From Azonexus hydrophilus DSM 23864 (GTDB lineage: Bacteria > Pseudomonadota > Gammaproteobacteria > Burkholderiales > Rhodocyclaceae), in the NCBI RefSeq assembly GCF_000429605.1, contig NZ_AUCE01000018.1:1-64000 (forward strand): a stretch of 64,000 nt of DNA, read 5' to 3'. Every line of letters begins with the position of its first letter. Within the stretch, counting starts at the first letter, position 1. Of this stretch, positions 34,139 through 43,837 are shown piece by piece. The notes under the pieces were generated by a model. The model was not told where the DNA came from, ran no database searches, and saw nothing but the letters and a program-made list of their open reading frames with translations. A program made the translations under genes and the position numbers.

Positions 34139-34942
34139 TCACCCCAGTCTCAATGCGATACCGTGACAAATCTTCTGCATGTGGAACAAGAACGGGACGT
34201 CCCCGGAGTACCCCCGGCTACGCGCAAACTGAATCAGCTCCCAGCTCTGACTCCGCACGCCAGCAAACCCTGGCTGCTGTGCAATCAGGCGCAATGTTTC
34301 GGCGACCGCAGATTGTTTTCTGTGAGCAAGCTGGTCGCCAAGTAGGGCATACCATTCGGCTACCTCCGACTTCGACCGGCGCCACGTCCAGCTTGTGCCT
34401 CCGCGTTTCGGTAGACGCACCAGTTCATAGCCCAGCCAAGACAGCCGGCGGTGACCAAATACGGAACCGAGTTCTTCCTGTTCTGCGACCGGGCCGGCAC
34501 CTTCGGTAACGAGCAGCGCCCATGCCACTTCAGGAACTGAATCAGGAATCTTTTTGGTGCTGTTGCAGGAATCTGCCAGCGCGGTTTCCGGGGGCACCGG
34601 AATGTCCAATGTTGATTCCTGGTTGGTGCTCAAATCAGGAACCATTATTGGCGCTGCCCCTGACAAGAGATCGGGCTCAGCCCGAGAGCCGACATACCCC
34701 GGCCAGTACATGACCAACGCGGCATTCGCCAGCCCCTTCTGCTTGCGCGTTATCCGTTGCGCGGGCGAGCGCCCGATACCGTATTTGTCGTGGAATTTTT
34801 GGGCCAGGCCGATTGCCTTATGGGCGGGACAGGTGCCGGTGATGTATCGCGTGTAGCCACGCGTTACCAAGTCCAGCGTGCGCGAAAGTGCCGCAGATTT
34901 CGACTGAGAGACCGGGGTTGAAGCTGGTCTGGGCAGGGACAT
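34139..34942 (-). CDS. Protein of unknown function next to the large RNA
   Basis: This protein of about 267 residues starts at ATG 34942 (GGAG eight bases upstream); a longer frame to 35053 crosses hairpin-rich DNA and is unlikely. The N-terminal part is basic (TRGYTRYITGTCPAHKAIGLAQKFHDKYGIGRSPAQRITRKQKG), with a conserved-looking Trp/Tyr segment (LVMYWPG), a Pro/Ser-rich middle and a C-terminal basic helical region (GGTSWTWRRSKSEVAEWYALLGDQLAHRKQ). It is probably a nucleic-acid-binding protein, possibly connected with the adjacent candidate RNA. I do not recognise the family. Confidence 0.7.
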   Translation of the reverse strand: MSLPRPASTPVSQSKSAALSRTLDLVTRGYTRYITGTCPAHKAIGLAQKFHDKYGIGRSPAQRITRKQKGLANAALVMYWPGYVGSRAEPDLLSGAAPIMVPDLSTNQESTLDIPVPPETALADSCNSTKKIPDSVPEVAWALLVTEGAGPVAEQEELGSVFGHRRLSWLGYELVRLPKRGGTSWTWRRSKSEVAEWYALLGDQLAHRKQSAVAETLRLIAQQPGFAGVRSQSWELIQFARSRGYSGDVPFLFHMQKICHGIALRLG

Positions 34943-34989
34943 GACGATACTCCATGGATGAACATGTCTCCGTATAGTGCGGGGAGGTC

Positions 34990-36190
34990 CCATTTTGCGG
35001 GTTCGTTGCGAACCCGCATCGTTGCAGTGTGATTTGGTGTGGCGAAGCCACACGTATTGATGTTCCTATGTGGAGGTGTGCGGATTTCCAAAAATCCGCG
35101 TTATACACAAACAGGACAGAACATTTTTGCAGGGCAGCGCCCCGGTGATCACCGGGGGTGGCGCATGCCCGGCGGGCTGCTCCGTGGCGATACGAACCAT
35201 CCAGTTCGTGTCTCCAGCAGGCAGGCCGCCAACTGCAAAACACACAGACGAAAGTCACGCTGGTCCGCCAGACCAGCAGACGGGAGATCGCCAATCTCCT
35301 GTCGAGCAAACGCTGAAGCGCAGTGCCTCTAATCAGGCTCGCTGCGCTACGCTGGGCGCTCGGGGGTGCAATTCCCCTGTTCGACCCAATCACCGAAACC
35401 GGGGTGTTGGGCGACCATGAAACGGCGCGTGATAGGCAATGATCACGTGACCTGGTTGTAGGTGAAAGCGAGTCGAGTCTCGCCGGCGGGGCATACCGAA
35501 AGGGTGCAACGTTTGCCGCACAGGAAGGCTTTTGAGCACGTCGTGAGGCGTGAGGGTATCAAGGCGAAAGCTGGCGATATCGGCACCCGAAGAAATCCGG
35601 GGTCAATGGATAGCTCAACCCTGTAACGGCACCCCTCGAGGGTGCTGTGCGGAGAAGTACAAAGCCATCGGCACTGAGCCATGGTTCGTCGTCGATGACG
35701 CAAGCAATGAGTACCTGAACTGCTATGGAACATCGAGTTGGGGAAATCTACGGAAAGCCGGAATGGCTAGTTGCTTTGCTGAGACAGTGGCGTTGTATTT
35801 CGCAGTAGCTGCAATCTAATTGGGGAATCTCTCTGCCGACTGGATCGGGTGGCACCGTTCAGGGCGACGCAGAGAGAGGGAGACTTGGTGAGTAGGTTTT
35901 AAACCGACTGGACGATACGACCGAAGTCCATCGGGAGTTGCGTAAGCAACAGCGAGGTTGGCACCTCGTACCGAAAGCTGGGAGCGTTTGCGAAAGTGTG
36001 TATCAGGCCTGGCGGCCTATGCAGTCTTGGGTCGGATCTAGGGTTGGCACCCGAAATCCGAAAATTCCGGCTGGCGCCGGAACTAGCGCTGCAGGAAATT
36101 TGGGGACTGAAATCGTGGCCTGATGGCTACGGTTTCAGTCAGAAAGGACATTTATAACTCAGCCGGGGAGCGCTCTCGTTCCCCGGCTGT
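34990..36190 (+). ncRNA. Candidate giant structured non-coding RNA, about 1.2 kb
   Basis: No convincing protein is encoded on either strand, but the DNA is packed with perfect hairpins. Examples are GCGGGTTCG/CGAACCCGC (34997-35017), GTGTGGC-GAA-GCCACAC (35037-35053), GCGGATTT/AAATCCGC (35080-35099), an 18-bp palindrome (35140-35157), GTTGC-GTAA-GCAAC with a GNRA loop (35937-35950), a 16-pair hairpin with two or three G-U pairs (36105-36140) and a 10-bp closing stem (36160-36189). Loops of the form GNRA, GAA and GAAAG favour the plus strand. Three loops contain CGCCA and four are UGGC, mutually complementary. Family is unknown; promoter and terminator are not clear (TATAGT at 34973-34978 is a weak -10). 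Confidence 0.55.
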
Positions 36191-36258
36191 CAGGACTGCG
36201 GACAGAGTGTTGCCAGAGCCACTTCCTCAGTTCTATTGAAATTTGCTAAGAAGCTCTA

Positions 36259-38397
36259 TCAAAAGCCGGCTTCTCGAATTAACAAGCCTGACGTCGACCG
36301 TAAAAAAGCCGCTGCCAAGGTAGTCGGGTTGCCGAGGATGATGACTTTGCCGCGCAGTATTTGCTGAGCTTCTGGCTGTCCTGTTGCACGAAGCGTCACC
36401 CGATACATTGCGTGATCAGGAACGAGGCTTGCGCCCTTTTCGCGTGCCAGTATCTGTCCGCCGCGAGTTGCTGCCAGCATCGGTTCCGGCAAGGAGCGGG
36501 AGGCATCTTCGTCAATCCGTTCGACCTTTAGCCAGAAACTACCGCCACCGGCTGTCTCGGTGATGAATCGGCCCCAGTAACCGATGCCGATACGTGCCAC
36601 CTCGGCTTCCGGGAGGAAGGTTTCAACCCGCCAGCCATCGAGTCGCGCCAGCGTGGCAATATGCGTGTTGCGCGGTAGCCATTGGCCTGCTTCCACATCG
36701 GGCGGCAGATCCAGCAGGACACCATCAAAAGGCGCGAGCGGGCGCAGGCGGCGGAGTTCATCCTCTATCGCGGTCAGTTGTGCCTCGACACCGGCCAATT
36801 CCTCCATGAATACGAGGCGCCGGCTCTTGAGTTCGTCATCCACTGTCGCGGCGCGTGCCTGGTAGCTGAGCGTTTCCAGCCGCTGTCGCAAATTAGCCTG
36901 ACGCAGTGCCAACTCCGGCGACTCCAGCCGGATCAATTCGTCGCCCTGTGCAACCGTGCTCAGATGCTTGTGGGGCAAACCAGCAACGCGTGCTCCCGCC
37001 GGTGTGATGACGGCGTAACTCTGGGTTGGTCTGAGCATTCCCTGAGATTCGACCGTCAGCCGCCAGGGAATGATCGCCAGCACCATCAGCGCACCGGCTA
37101 ACCATGCCGTGCGGCGGGAACGGGCCGTGACACGAATGTCGGCACGGCGTTGCCACCACACCTTCAGCTCTGACCAGATAGGGATGGCAATGAACCAGAC
37201 GATTTCGACGATGAACAAGAACAGGCCAAGCAGTTTGACGAAAAATTCATAGACCAGCACCGCGATGCCCAGGAAAATCACCAAACGATACAGCCAGGTG
37301 ATGAAGGCAAAGACGATCAGCCCCTTGTGCCGTGCCTTCGGTAAATGTTCCGGTACCGGGTCGCCCAGACCGAATAGACTTTCGCGCAGGCGCCAGCGCG
37401 CCAGTGCGAACGCCCGCTGGTGCAGGTTGGGCATGTCCAGCCAGTCGCACAGCAGGAAGTAGCCGTCGAAGCGCAGGAATGGACTGGCGTTGATGGCGAG
37501 TGTCGATACCCAGGTGGTGGTGGCCAACAGGAACATCGCGCCCTTGAGCGGCCCCTCCGGCATCAGTGCCCAGGCGAGGGTTGCCCAGGCGGCCAGTACC
37601 AGTTCGGTCAGGATGCCGGCACCACTGACCAGCAGGCGTCGGCGCCGGTCAGGTAGTTTCCAGGTCTCGTTGACGTCGGTATAGGCCATTGGCCACATCA
37701 CCAGGAAAGCCACCCCCATCACCGGCACGCGACAACCAAATCGTTTGGCCATAAGGGCGTGGCCGAATTCATGCAGGATTTTCACGAAGATCAGCGCCAG
37801 GCCGTAACCCATCAGACCTTGCCAGCTAAACGTGTCGATCAGTGTGGCGGAAAATGTCTCCCACTGACGTGCTACCTCGATCAACCCGATAGCCAGTACC
37901 GCCAGGGTAAGTTTGATGAAACTGCTGGTAAACAGGGAGGAAGCGAGGGGCGACAGGCGCTCCAGCAAGCTATCGGGGCGAATCAGCGGTACGCGGAAAA
38001 ACAGGTAGTGATGAAGAAGCCATCTCGCCCAGCCGCTTTTGCGGCGCTGTGCGATGGCTGCAAATCGTTGCGAACCGGCGGCATCGGCGATGCGCAACAA
38101 CTCGTTCTCGGTGAGGAAGCGCACAACCTCGAACACATCCTCCGGGCCGACATCAAGCGTGGTTTGCGTTGTTACTGCTTCGGCGACGGCGATGGGCGTG
38201 CCCAGTGACCAGCGCGAGAGTATTTCAAAGCTGGTCCAATCGATGCGGAAGAACAGGTTGCGCACCGGGTCCTGCAACGACCAGGTAGGCGAGCCGTCGC
38301 CTCCCGGTGGCCCCGGATGCAGCGTCAGTTCCTCACGCAGTTCCGGCAGCGGGGCCAGTAGGGATTCAAAACCGTTGGGAGGGGCTGTATCTTCCAT
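36259..38397 (-). CDS. M50 site-2-type protease fused to an HlyD-like adaptor
   Basis: This 712-residue inner-membrane protein begins with a PqqD-like region of about 80 residues (WSLQDPVRNLFFRIDWTSFEIL…FLTENELLRI), which in other systems binds leader peptides. The zinc protease motif HEFGH is at 209-213 and a third ligand region FDGY has D311; several transmembrane helices lie around them. The C-terminal half is a periplasmic adaptor: barrel-sandwich (GMLRPTQSYAVITPAGARVAGL), a coiled-coil hairpin and LAPFDGVLLDLPPDVEAGQWL. All putative catalytic residues are present. It is the last gene of the export operon, 6 bp after the HlyD protein. I infer that it recognises, clips and passes on the adhesin. 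Confidence 0.87.
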   Translation of the reverse strand: MEDTAPPNGFESLLAPLPELREELTLHPGPPGGDGSPTWSLQDPVRNLFFRIDWTSFEILSRWSLGTPIAVAEAVTTQTTLDVGPEDVFEVVRFLTENELLRIADAAGSQRFAAIAQRRKSGWARWLLHHYLFFRVPLIRPDSLLERLSPLASSLFTSSFIKLTLAVLAIGLIEVARQWETFSATLIDTFSWQGLMGYGLALIFVKILHEFGHALMAKRFGCRVPVMGVAFLVMWPMAYTDVNETWKLPDRRRRLLVSGAGILTELVLAAWATLAWALMPEGPLKGAMFLLATTTWVSTLAINASPFLRFDGYFLLCDWLDMPNLHQRAFALARWRLRESLFGLGDPVPEHLPKARHKGLIVFAFITWLYRLVIFLGIAVLVYEFFVKLLGLFLFIVEIVWFIAIPIWSELKVWWQRRADIRVTARSRRTAWLAGALMVLAIIPWRLTVESQGMLRPTQSYAVITPAGARVAGLPHKHLSTVAQGDELIRLESPELALRQANLRQRLETLSYQARAATVDDELKSRRLVFMEELAGVEAQLTAIEDELRRLRPLAPFDGVLLDLPPDVEAGQWLPRNTHIATLARLDGWRVETFLPEAEVARIGIGYWGRFITETAGGGSFWLKVERIDEDASRSLPEPMLAATRGGQILAREKGASLVPDHAMYRVTLRATGQPEAQQILRGKVIILGNPTTLAAAFLRSTSGLLIREAGF

Positions 38398-38403
38398 CGG
38401 TTT

Positions 38404-39834
38404 TCAGATCCCGACGAAATTCCGCAACGCGGCGAGTGGCTTCCTCAGCACCCAGTAAATGGCTGGCACTCGTTTGCCATTGACCTTTGCGGTGCCCTTG
38501 AGACCGGCGCGTTCATGGCGGTCATCCTGCGCAATGGCGGCGCGTAGACGGTAAGCGTAATGCCCTTCAGGCCGTTGCTGTGCTTCGAATGCCAGATAAC
38601 GGACCTTGCCCTTGATCGGTGAGAAAGGTCGAGTGTTGAGATACAGCGTTACCTCATTGCCCTGATCGAGTTCGATCACGTCGGCGGGCGAGAGCCATGC
38701 TTCGATCTCCACATCGTTTTCGGCAGCCACCATCATGACCTTCTCGCCAGTGCTCACCGGTCGCCCGCTCCACTCGGTAGGATCATCGAAGATGGCCACA
38801 CCGTCGCGCGGTGCAGTCACGCTGCTGCGCTGATTGATTTCACGCAGGTAAAGCACCTCAGTTTTCTTTTCCTCGAGCGCGCCGAGACTGATCACCATCT
38901 TGCCCTTCATCTTGTCGTCCTGCAGAGCCTGCTGGGCAAACTGGCGATACTCCGCTTCGGCCGTAGCATAGGCCTGCTCGGCGACCGCCAGCTTGCTCGC
39001 CAGCGTGGCTCGGTCGAACTCGAATAGCAGGTCGCCGGCTTTCACCTTCTGGTTGGGTTGCACATGAATCTTGTCGATAACGCCATCTAGCGGTGCGCGC
39101 AGCACTGCCGGCTGGGCGGGCACCAGTTCGCCGGGTGCAAGCACCGATAGGCGCACCGGGAATAGCGCCACTAACAGGATGCCAAGCGCCCATTTCAAGC
39201 GTTTTTGCGCCCAGGCGGCTTTGATCGTCGCACGCCAGCGCCCCGGCTGGCGGAGGGCAGGTTTGAGTTGTTGCCAGTCCTCCCGGTCGGGCAGCGCGGC
39301 AATCAACTCGGCACGCCATTCCCGGAACGCTTCCTTCCAGCCCGGTACATGCATCAGCGCCCAGGCCGGCGTCCAGATTTCAGCCCATTCCTGCACCAGT
39401 GCCAGTTCGCCCTCGTTGAATGGGTCATCCCTGGCCAACAACCAGCCACCGCCCGTGAAATGCCTCCCCGCCGCTGGCAGCGGTATCCACAGCGCATTTT
39501 CCGGCAGCCATTCCTGCCACTCCTCGCGCACCTGGTCCGGCAGGCTAGTCTGATCAACCGGCTGCGCTTTGCCCGAGTCGAGGCTGGCAATCAGGCGCTT
39601 TAACCATTGTACGTAGGGCGCATTGGCTTCCGGGCTGACCACACCAGAGAGGGCCGCCACGCGGCCATCGAGCCACAGTACCGCCTGCCGGTAGGGTAGT
39701 AGCAGAAGGGTTTCGTTCATCGCCACATAGGCGAGCTCGGCCGCATCGCGCGCCTGACGGACACGCCGCGTCAGGTGCAGCAGGTTGGCGAGGGCAACGA
39801 CTTCGCCTGTGGCCGCTTCGTGGGGCATGTTCAT
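38404..39834 (-). CDS. HlyD-family adaptor with GAF-like N-terminal domain
   Basis: This 476-residue protein has about 170 N-terminal residues predicted to be cytoplasmic and GAF-like (AMNETLLLLPYRQAVLWLDG…, GGWLLARDDPFNEGELALVQEWAEI). One transmembrane helix follows (WALGILLVALFPVRLSVLA), then a classic HlyD barrel-sandwich and hairpin (LRAPLDGVIDKIHVQPNQKVKAGDLLFEFD) and SVTAPRDGVAIFDD. A cytoplasmic sensory domain on an adaptor is uncommon. Its start overlaps the preceding gene by 4 bp. Confidence 0.87.
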   Translation of the reverse strand: MNMPHEAATGEVVALANLLHLTRRVRQARDAAELAYVAMNETLLLLPYRQAVLWLDGRVAALSGVVSPEANAPYVQWLKRLIASLDSGKAQPVDQTSLPDQVREEWQEWLPENALWIPLPAAGRHFTGGGWLLARDDPFNEGELALVQEWAEIWTPAWALMHVPGWKEAFREWRAELIAALPDREDWQQLKPALRQPGRWRATIKAAWAQKRLKWALGILLVALFPVRLSVLAPGELVPAQPAVLRAPLDGVIDKIHVQPNQKVKAGDLLFEFDRATLASKLAVAEQAYATAEAEYRQFAQQALQDDKMKGKMVISLGALEEKKTEVLYLREINQRSSVTAPRDGVAIFDDPTEWSGRPVSTGEKVMMVAAENDVEIEAWLSPADVIELDQGNEVTLYLNTRPFSPIKGKVRYLAFEAQQRPEGHYAYRLRAAIAQDDRHERAGLKGTAKVNGKRVPAIYWVLRKPLAALRNFVGI

Positions 39835-41942
39835 GCGTCGACCAGCGCCTTGCGAAGTTGCGCCGCATCAAGCAGTGGTCTCGCCAGCAGGGCCATGGCC
39901 TCTTCGACGCGTGCGGGACTCCTCATGCCCACCAGCGCGGTTCCCACGCCGGGCATGCTTACCACGGCACCCAGCGCCGCGGTCGTTGCCGTCAGTCCGG
40001 GCATCAAAGCTTCAAGGCGCGCCGGGGCCTGATGGCCCTGCAAGACACTCGCGCTGGTGAAAACGTGCATGCCTAGCCGCTCTGCCGCCGCAATCGCCGG
40101 CAGCAGGGTATTGCCGACGCGCTGAGTAGGCAGGCTGTAGCTTTGATGATCGCGCACATTGCATGGCAGTTGCACGGCGGCCAGATGGTGTTCACTCACG
40201 CCGACCTGCTTGGCCGCAGCCTGAGCCAGGGTCACCGCGCGTTCCAGCGACAGGTGTCGGGCGTCGTCGCTGCTCACCCGCAGACCATCCCAGGTAGCCA
40301 GGCCATACGTGGCAATTTTTCCCGCCGCCACGGCCTCCTCAAGCACGACAAAGGTTTGACCGAGTTGCCGGTAGAAAGCTTCTTCGCCGAGCGTTTCCAG
40401 ATCGTCCTCCGGGTTGTGCAGGTAGTAGATGTCCAAGGTTTCGAGCCCGAGGTTGGAGCGGCTTTGTTCGAGTTGATGGGCAATGAATTCGGGAGTGATG
40501 CAATGACGGCGGATCAGCGCATCTTCATCGATCAAGCCGGGCAGCAGATAGTGTTCGCGCAACCAGGCGTCGGCGGCCTGCGCCGCGTCGGCGTCATGAG
40601 TGATGTATCCCCCTTTGCTGCATACCAGCAAAGCCTCGCGCGGAATGCCAAGACGGGTGAGGCAGCGTAAGGCGGCGCCAACGCAACGCTCTGCTTTCAT
40701 GTGACGGTAGTTGATGGCGGTGTCGAAGACATTGAGGCCGCGCGTGGCGGCATGGACCAGCGTCTCAACATAGCGCCGGTCGGTCTCGGCGGACAAATCA
40801 CCCATCCAGGTACCAACCCCGATGCGGCCAGGCTCGACGCGGGCGACCCCGGCAATCGGCGGCGCGTCGTGGCGAATCAAAAAAATCGGCGCTGGCGGGA
40901 TAATAGATGCGAATGATGGCGCCTGTATCCGCTCACGTTGTTGCTTCTTTGCCAGCGCGATTTCCGCCAGCCGTGTGTGATACCAACTCTTCAGGACAGG
41001 TTCCGGATCGGCTTCCAGCAGGCGCGGCAACCAGTCTGCGGCCGGTGTCGGCTGCCAGCCAACGCTCTTCAACTTGGCGTTTTCGTAGAGCGTCCAGCCG
41101 GCCCCTGTGCCGTAGACCGGGAAATAATCCAGCCCCGCCGCCTCAATCTCGGCCATTGGTAAATGGACCAGTTCTGGCGTGATCCCGGCTGCATGGGCCA
41201 ACCCCTTGACCAGCCGCTCGTTCGTCCATACCTCGTCGCCTACCACGTTGTAGGCCTCACCAACTGTGTCATCACGGGAAAGTAGGTGCGCCGCCGCGCG
41301 TGCTACATCGCCGACCCAGACCAAGTTGAACAATGTCTCATCGTTGGCGGCAAGCAGAATCGGCCCGCCATCCCGGATGCGTGATGCCCAGAAATGGCTG
41401 CGCGAACCGGATTCGAACCAATGCAAGCTTCGGCCGTTGGGCGCGCCGGTTCGGTTGTCGCGTGGTCCGGTGACCACGCAGGGGCGCAGCACCGTCCAGG
41501 CAACGCCCGACGCCTCCAGTAGTGCCTGACAGGAACGCTTGCCGTAGTTGTAGTGGGCCGGGCCGGAGAGACCGGTGAGGTCGTAGTCGCGGATATCCAC
41601 TTCCTCCTCGCGCCAGCTACGCGGGTGGTTATGCGGATACACGTCGGTCGTGCCGGTCAGCAGGTAGCGGCCGATGCGGCCCCGCAATGCGGCCAGCGTC
41701 GGCTTCATGTGCTCGGGAACATAGGCGATGTTGTCCACCACGCAGTCAAAGCTTTCTCCGGCAAAGAGCGCGACCAGCGCCCCTTCGTCATCGCGGTTGG
41801 CGCGCAGCCAGCGGATGTGCGGGCGTAGATCGGCTGGCGGCGAATCCAGTGCCAGCACGGTCAGTTGATGGCCGGCCTGCAACAGTTGCCAGGCCATTTC
41901 CACGCCAACGAAGCGGTTGCCACCGAGCAGCAGTGTCTTCAT
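39831..41942 (-). CDS. Fused SDR epimerase / aldo-keto reductase
   Basis: This 703-residue fusion starts MKTLLLGGNRFVGVEMAWQLL, a Rossmann NAD(P) motif of extended short-chain dehydrogenases (a GxxxxG variant), with a YNYGKRSCQALL active-site YxxxK around 150. After a linker near 330-390 comes a complete aldo-keto reductase domain (GRIGVGTWMGD…, FDTAINYRHMKAERCVG with catalytic Tyr, LDIYYLHNPEDD). ATG 41942 overlaps the preceding stop; a longer reading to 42566 is only a shadow frame of that gene. It sits within the export operon. I infer a role in making or modifying a sugar or small ligand for the adhesin. Confidence 0.87.
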   Translation of the reverse strand: MKTLLLGGNRFVGVEMAWQLLQAGHQLTVLALDSPPADLRPHIRWLRANRDDEGALVALFAGESFDCVVDNIAYVPEHMKPTLAALRGRIGRYLLTGTTDVYPHNHPRSWREEEVDIRDYDLTGLSGPAHYNYGKRSCQALLEASGVAWTVLRPCVVTGPRDNRTGAPNGRSLHWFESGSRSHFWASRIRDGGPILLAANDETLFNLVWVGDVARAAAHLLSRDDTVGEAYNVVGDEVWTNERLVKGLAHAAGITPELVHLPMAEIEAAGLDYFPVYGTGAGWTLYENAKLKSVGWQPTPAADWLPRLLEADPEPVLKSWYHTRLAEIALAKKQQRERIQAPSFASIIPPAPIFLIRHDAPPIAGVARVEPGRIGVGTWMGDLSAETDRRYVETLVHAATRGLNVFDTAINYRHMKAERCVGAALRCLTRLGIPREALLVCSKGGYITHDADAAQAADAWLREHYLLPGLIDEDALIRRHCITPEFIAHQLEQSRSNLGLETLDIYYLHNPEDDLETLGEEAFYRQLGQTFVVLEEAVAAGKIATYGLATWDGLRVSSDDARHLSLERAVTLAQAAAKQVGVSEHHLAAVQLPCNVRDHQSYSLPTQRVGNTLLPAIAAAERLGMHVFTSASVLQGHQAPARLEALMPGLTATTAALGAVVSMPGVGTALVGMRSPARVEEAMALLARPLLDAAQLRKALVDA

Positions 41943-43837
41943 GCCGCTTCCTCTAGATAGGGTTGGCAGAAGGGGGCCGGCAGGAGCGCATCCCAATAGC
42001 AATCTAGTGGCACGGCCGGACCGATGCGTTTGGCAAGGTTGCGGAACTTTGCCCATTGTTGCAGGCGTTCCAGAGCGTTTTCCAAGGCAGCCCGGCTTGG
42101 CGCGGCCGCATGCATCTCGTGCCAATGGATGCCGTGTGCGATGCCTGGTGGGCGGCGGCGCACGAACAGGTGCCCGCCCTTGGCGAGCGCATGCGATAGC
42201 GACCAGGACACCTCGGCGCAGCCGGTGAGATCGACGGCCAACCCGGGCCGGGTGAATTCGCCTTGGTTCAGGCGTTCGAGCAGCGGGTCGATGGCCGTGA
42301 CTGGGAATTCCTCGTGCCCCCAGTCGCGGCGATCCACATGCACTGCATGGCGTCCGGCATCCTGCACCAGATAGCTGACCAGTGCGGCTTCGACCGTGCG
42401 CCCTGCAATCCAGACCGGGGTATTGTCGGCTTTCAGCGCTTCGTCGAGGGCGGCGATCAGGCTGGCCAGCGCATCGGCGAGGAGTGCTATCTGGCCAAGG
42501 TTTGCCGGTACTGGCACCAAATGCCCGAGCGGCGTGGTGCACACGCCCAGACCATAGCCGTCGCAACCGATGCCGAGAACGCCATGATGCCCGCCACAGA
42601 GGCGACAGGCGGGCTCATGACAGGGCATGGCCGAGACCGGCAGGACCTGCTGGCCAACGCGCAAATCGGTTTCATCGGGCGGCAGTCGCAGGATTTCAAG
42701 AATCGCGTTGTGACCGATTGCCCGCTCGCCCACTTGCGGATATTCGCCGCGCAGAAAGCGCTCTTCGGCCGCCTGAAGGGCCAGAGCGCGAACCTTGACC
42801 AACGGGTTCGGCATGGCATGCGGCTCGGGCTGGCGTGTGAGCGAAAGGCTCGCCGGCTGCCCTGCCCAGGCCGAGAGCTTCCATTGCCGGCTAGCGTGCT
42901 GCGCCCGGGGGGCTGGCATTCGGGTTCGGACTTCCGTTTCCGCCAGTAGGCGGCGTTCAAGCGCCAGCGTCTGACCCGCGACAGGATCACGGTTTTCCGC
43001 AGCTTCGCGCGCGCGCTGGTGCATGAATTCGATCGGGTCTTGCGGCTCCCAGCCCAGATTGAGCAATAGGGGGGATACGGCCATCAGGGCGGCTGGAACC
43101 AGCGTGATGCCTGGTAGTTGCAGGCCCGCTGCCCGCCAGCGGCCTGCTCCTACATAGCCAAAATGCAGGTGCTTGCCCAGTCCGTCGCGTATCAGCGCGG
43201 CGTGGCCCCAATAGCCGAGCAACCCCTGATTCACCACATTGCAGGTCTGACCGAAAGCCTCCTTCCGGCCTGCGACGGTAGCCAGCGCATTGGCCAGATC
43301 GAGAGGCGAACAAATGCGGTAACTGGGCAATTCGCCTTCGGGAAGCACCAGCAGTTCGCCTTCCAGAACACGCTCGACTGCCCAGTTCGTGATCCCCAAA
43401 TCGGTTTCCCCGCCTTCGAGCGGGGCCGGGCGTAGTATCGTGAACGGCGTCTTGCCGGCAATCAGCCGCAACTCACGCTCCAGCGCACGTGCCTGCACCA
43501 TGCCGGCGTCTGACCACGGAGCGAGATCGCTGACCTGGGTGAGCTCATCCTCACGCCACGGCGCCAGGCGTGGCACGGCGGGATAGACGCGAAAGCTCGA
43601 TACCAGGACGTAATGCGCCACCGGACCTGCCGCCAGAAAGGCCGCCCGCAGCTCGGCCGGAGAAGTCGAGGTGCGGTCGATCAGTACGTCGCAGGGAGCA
43701 GTTCCATCCAGCTCTGATATTGCATGGCCTTGCTCGGCTAATTGCGTACGCAGATGGACCGCACAGGCATCCTCCGGGCCGAGGTGGCGAACGCGCAAGG
43801 TTGCGCGTTCTTTCTTGCGTCGGAGGGAGGGGTTCAT
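41939..43837 (-). CDS. Fused SDR-like / zinc-alcohol-dehydrogenase-like protein
   Basis: This 632-residue protein has an N-terminal half resembling an NAD-dependent epimerase (VLVSSFRVYPAVPRLAPW, TILRPAPLEGGETDLGITNWAVERVLEGE), though I do not see a clear glycine-rich motif. The C-terminal half resembles a medium-chain dehydrogenase: NAILEILRLPPDETDLRVGQQVLP, then a Cys cluster CHEPACRLCGG at the structural zinc place, then a nucleotide-binding-like part. Several catalytic residues may be missing, so it could be a degenerate or specialised enzyme. It is 258 bp after the giant adhesin and overlaps the next gene. Confidence 0.8.
   Translation of the reverse strand: MNPSLRRKKERATLRVRHLGPEDACAVHLRTQLAEQGHAISELDGTAPCDVLIDRTSTSPAELRAAFLAAGPVAHYVLVSSFRVYPAVPRLAPWREDELTQVSDLAPWSDAGMVQARALERELRLIAGKTPFTILRPAPLEGGETDLGITNWAVERVLEGELLVLPEGELPSYRICSPLDLANALATVAGRKEAFGQTCNVVNQGLLGYWGHAALIRDGLGKHLHFGYVGAGRWRAAGLQLPGITLVPAALMAVSPLLLNLGWEPQDPIEFMHQRAREAAENRDPVAGQTLALERRLLAETEVRTRMPAPRAQHASRQWKLSAWAGQPASLSLTRQPEPHAMPNPLVKVRALALQAAEERFLRGEYPQVGERAIGHNAILEILRLPPDETDLRVGQQVLPVSAMPCHEPACRLCGGHHGVLGIGCDGYGLGVCTTPLGHLVPVPANLGQIALLADALASLIAALDEALKADNTPVWIAGRTVEAALVSYLVQDAGRHAVHVDRRDWGHEEFPVTAIDPLLERLNQGEFTRPGLAVDLTGCAEVSWSLSHALAKGGHLFVRRRPPGIAHGIHWHEMHAAAPSRAALENALERLQQWAKFRNLAKRIGPAVPLDCYWDALLPAPFCQPYLEEAA

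Noticed and set aside
35550..35819. 89-residue frame in the candidate RNA region
   Set aside because: It has no ribosome site and overlaps several hairpins; composition is not protein-like. A small peptide cannot be fully excluded.
34990..36190. Group II intron
   Set aside because: No domain V with its catalytic triad, no reverse transcriptase and no clear GTGYG 5' end are visible. The long hairpin at 36105-36140 has the wrong loop and no bulge. A covariance search could still change this view.
41943..42566. Extended N-terminus for the SDR/aldo-keto fusion
   Set aside because: The extra 208 residues are a shadow frame of the preceding gene. The Rossmann motif begins right at ATG 41942.
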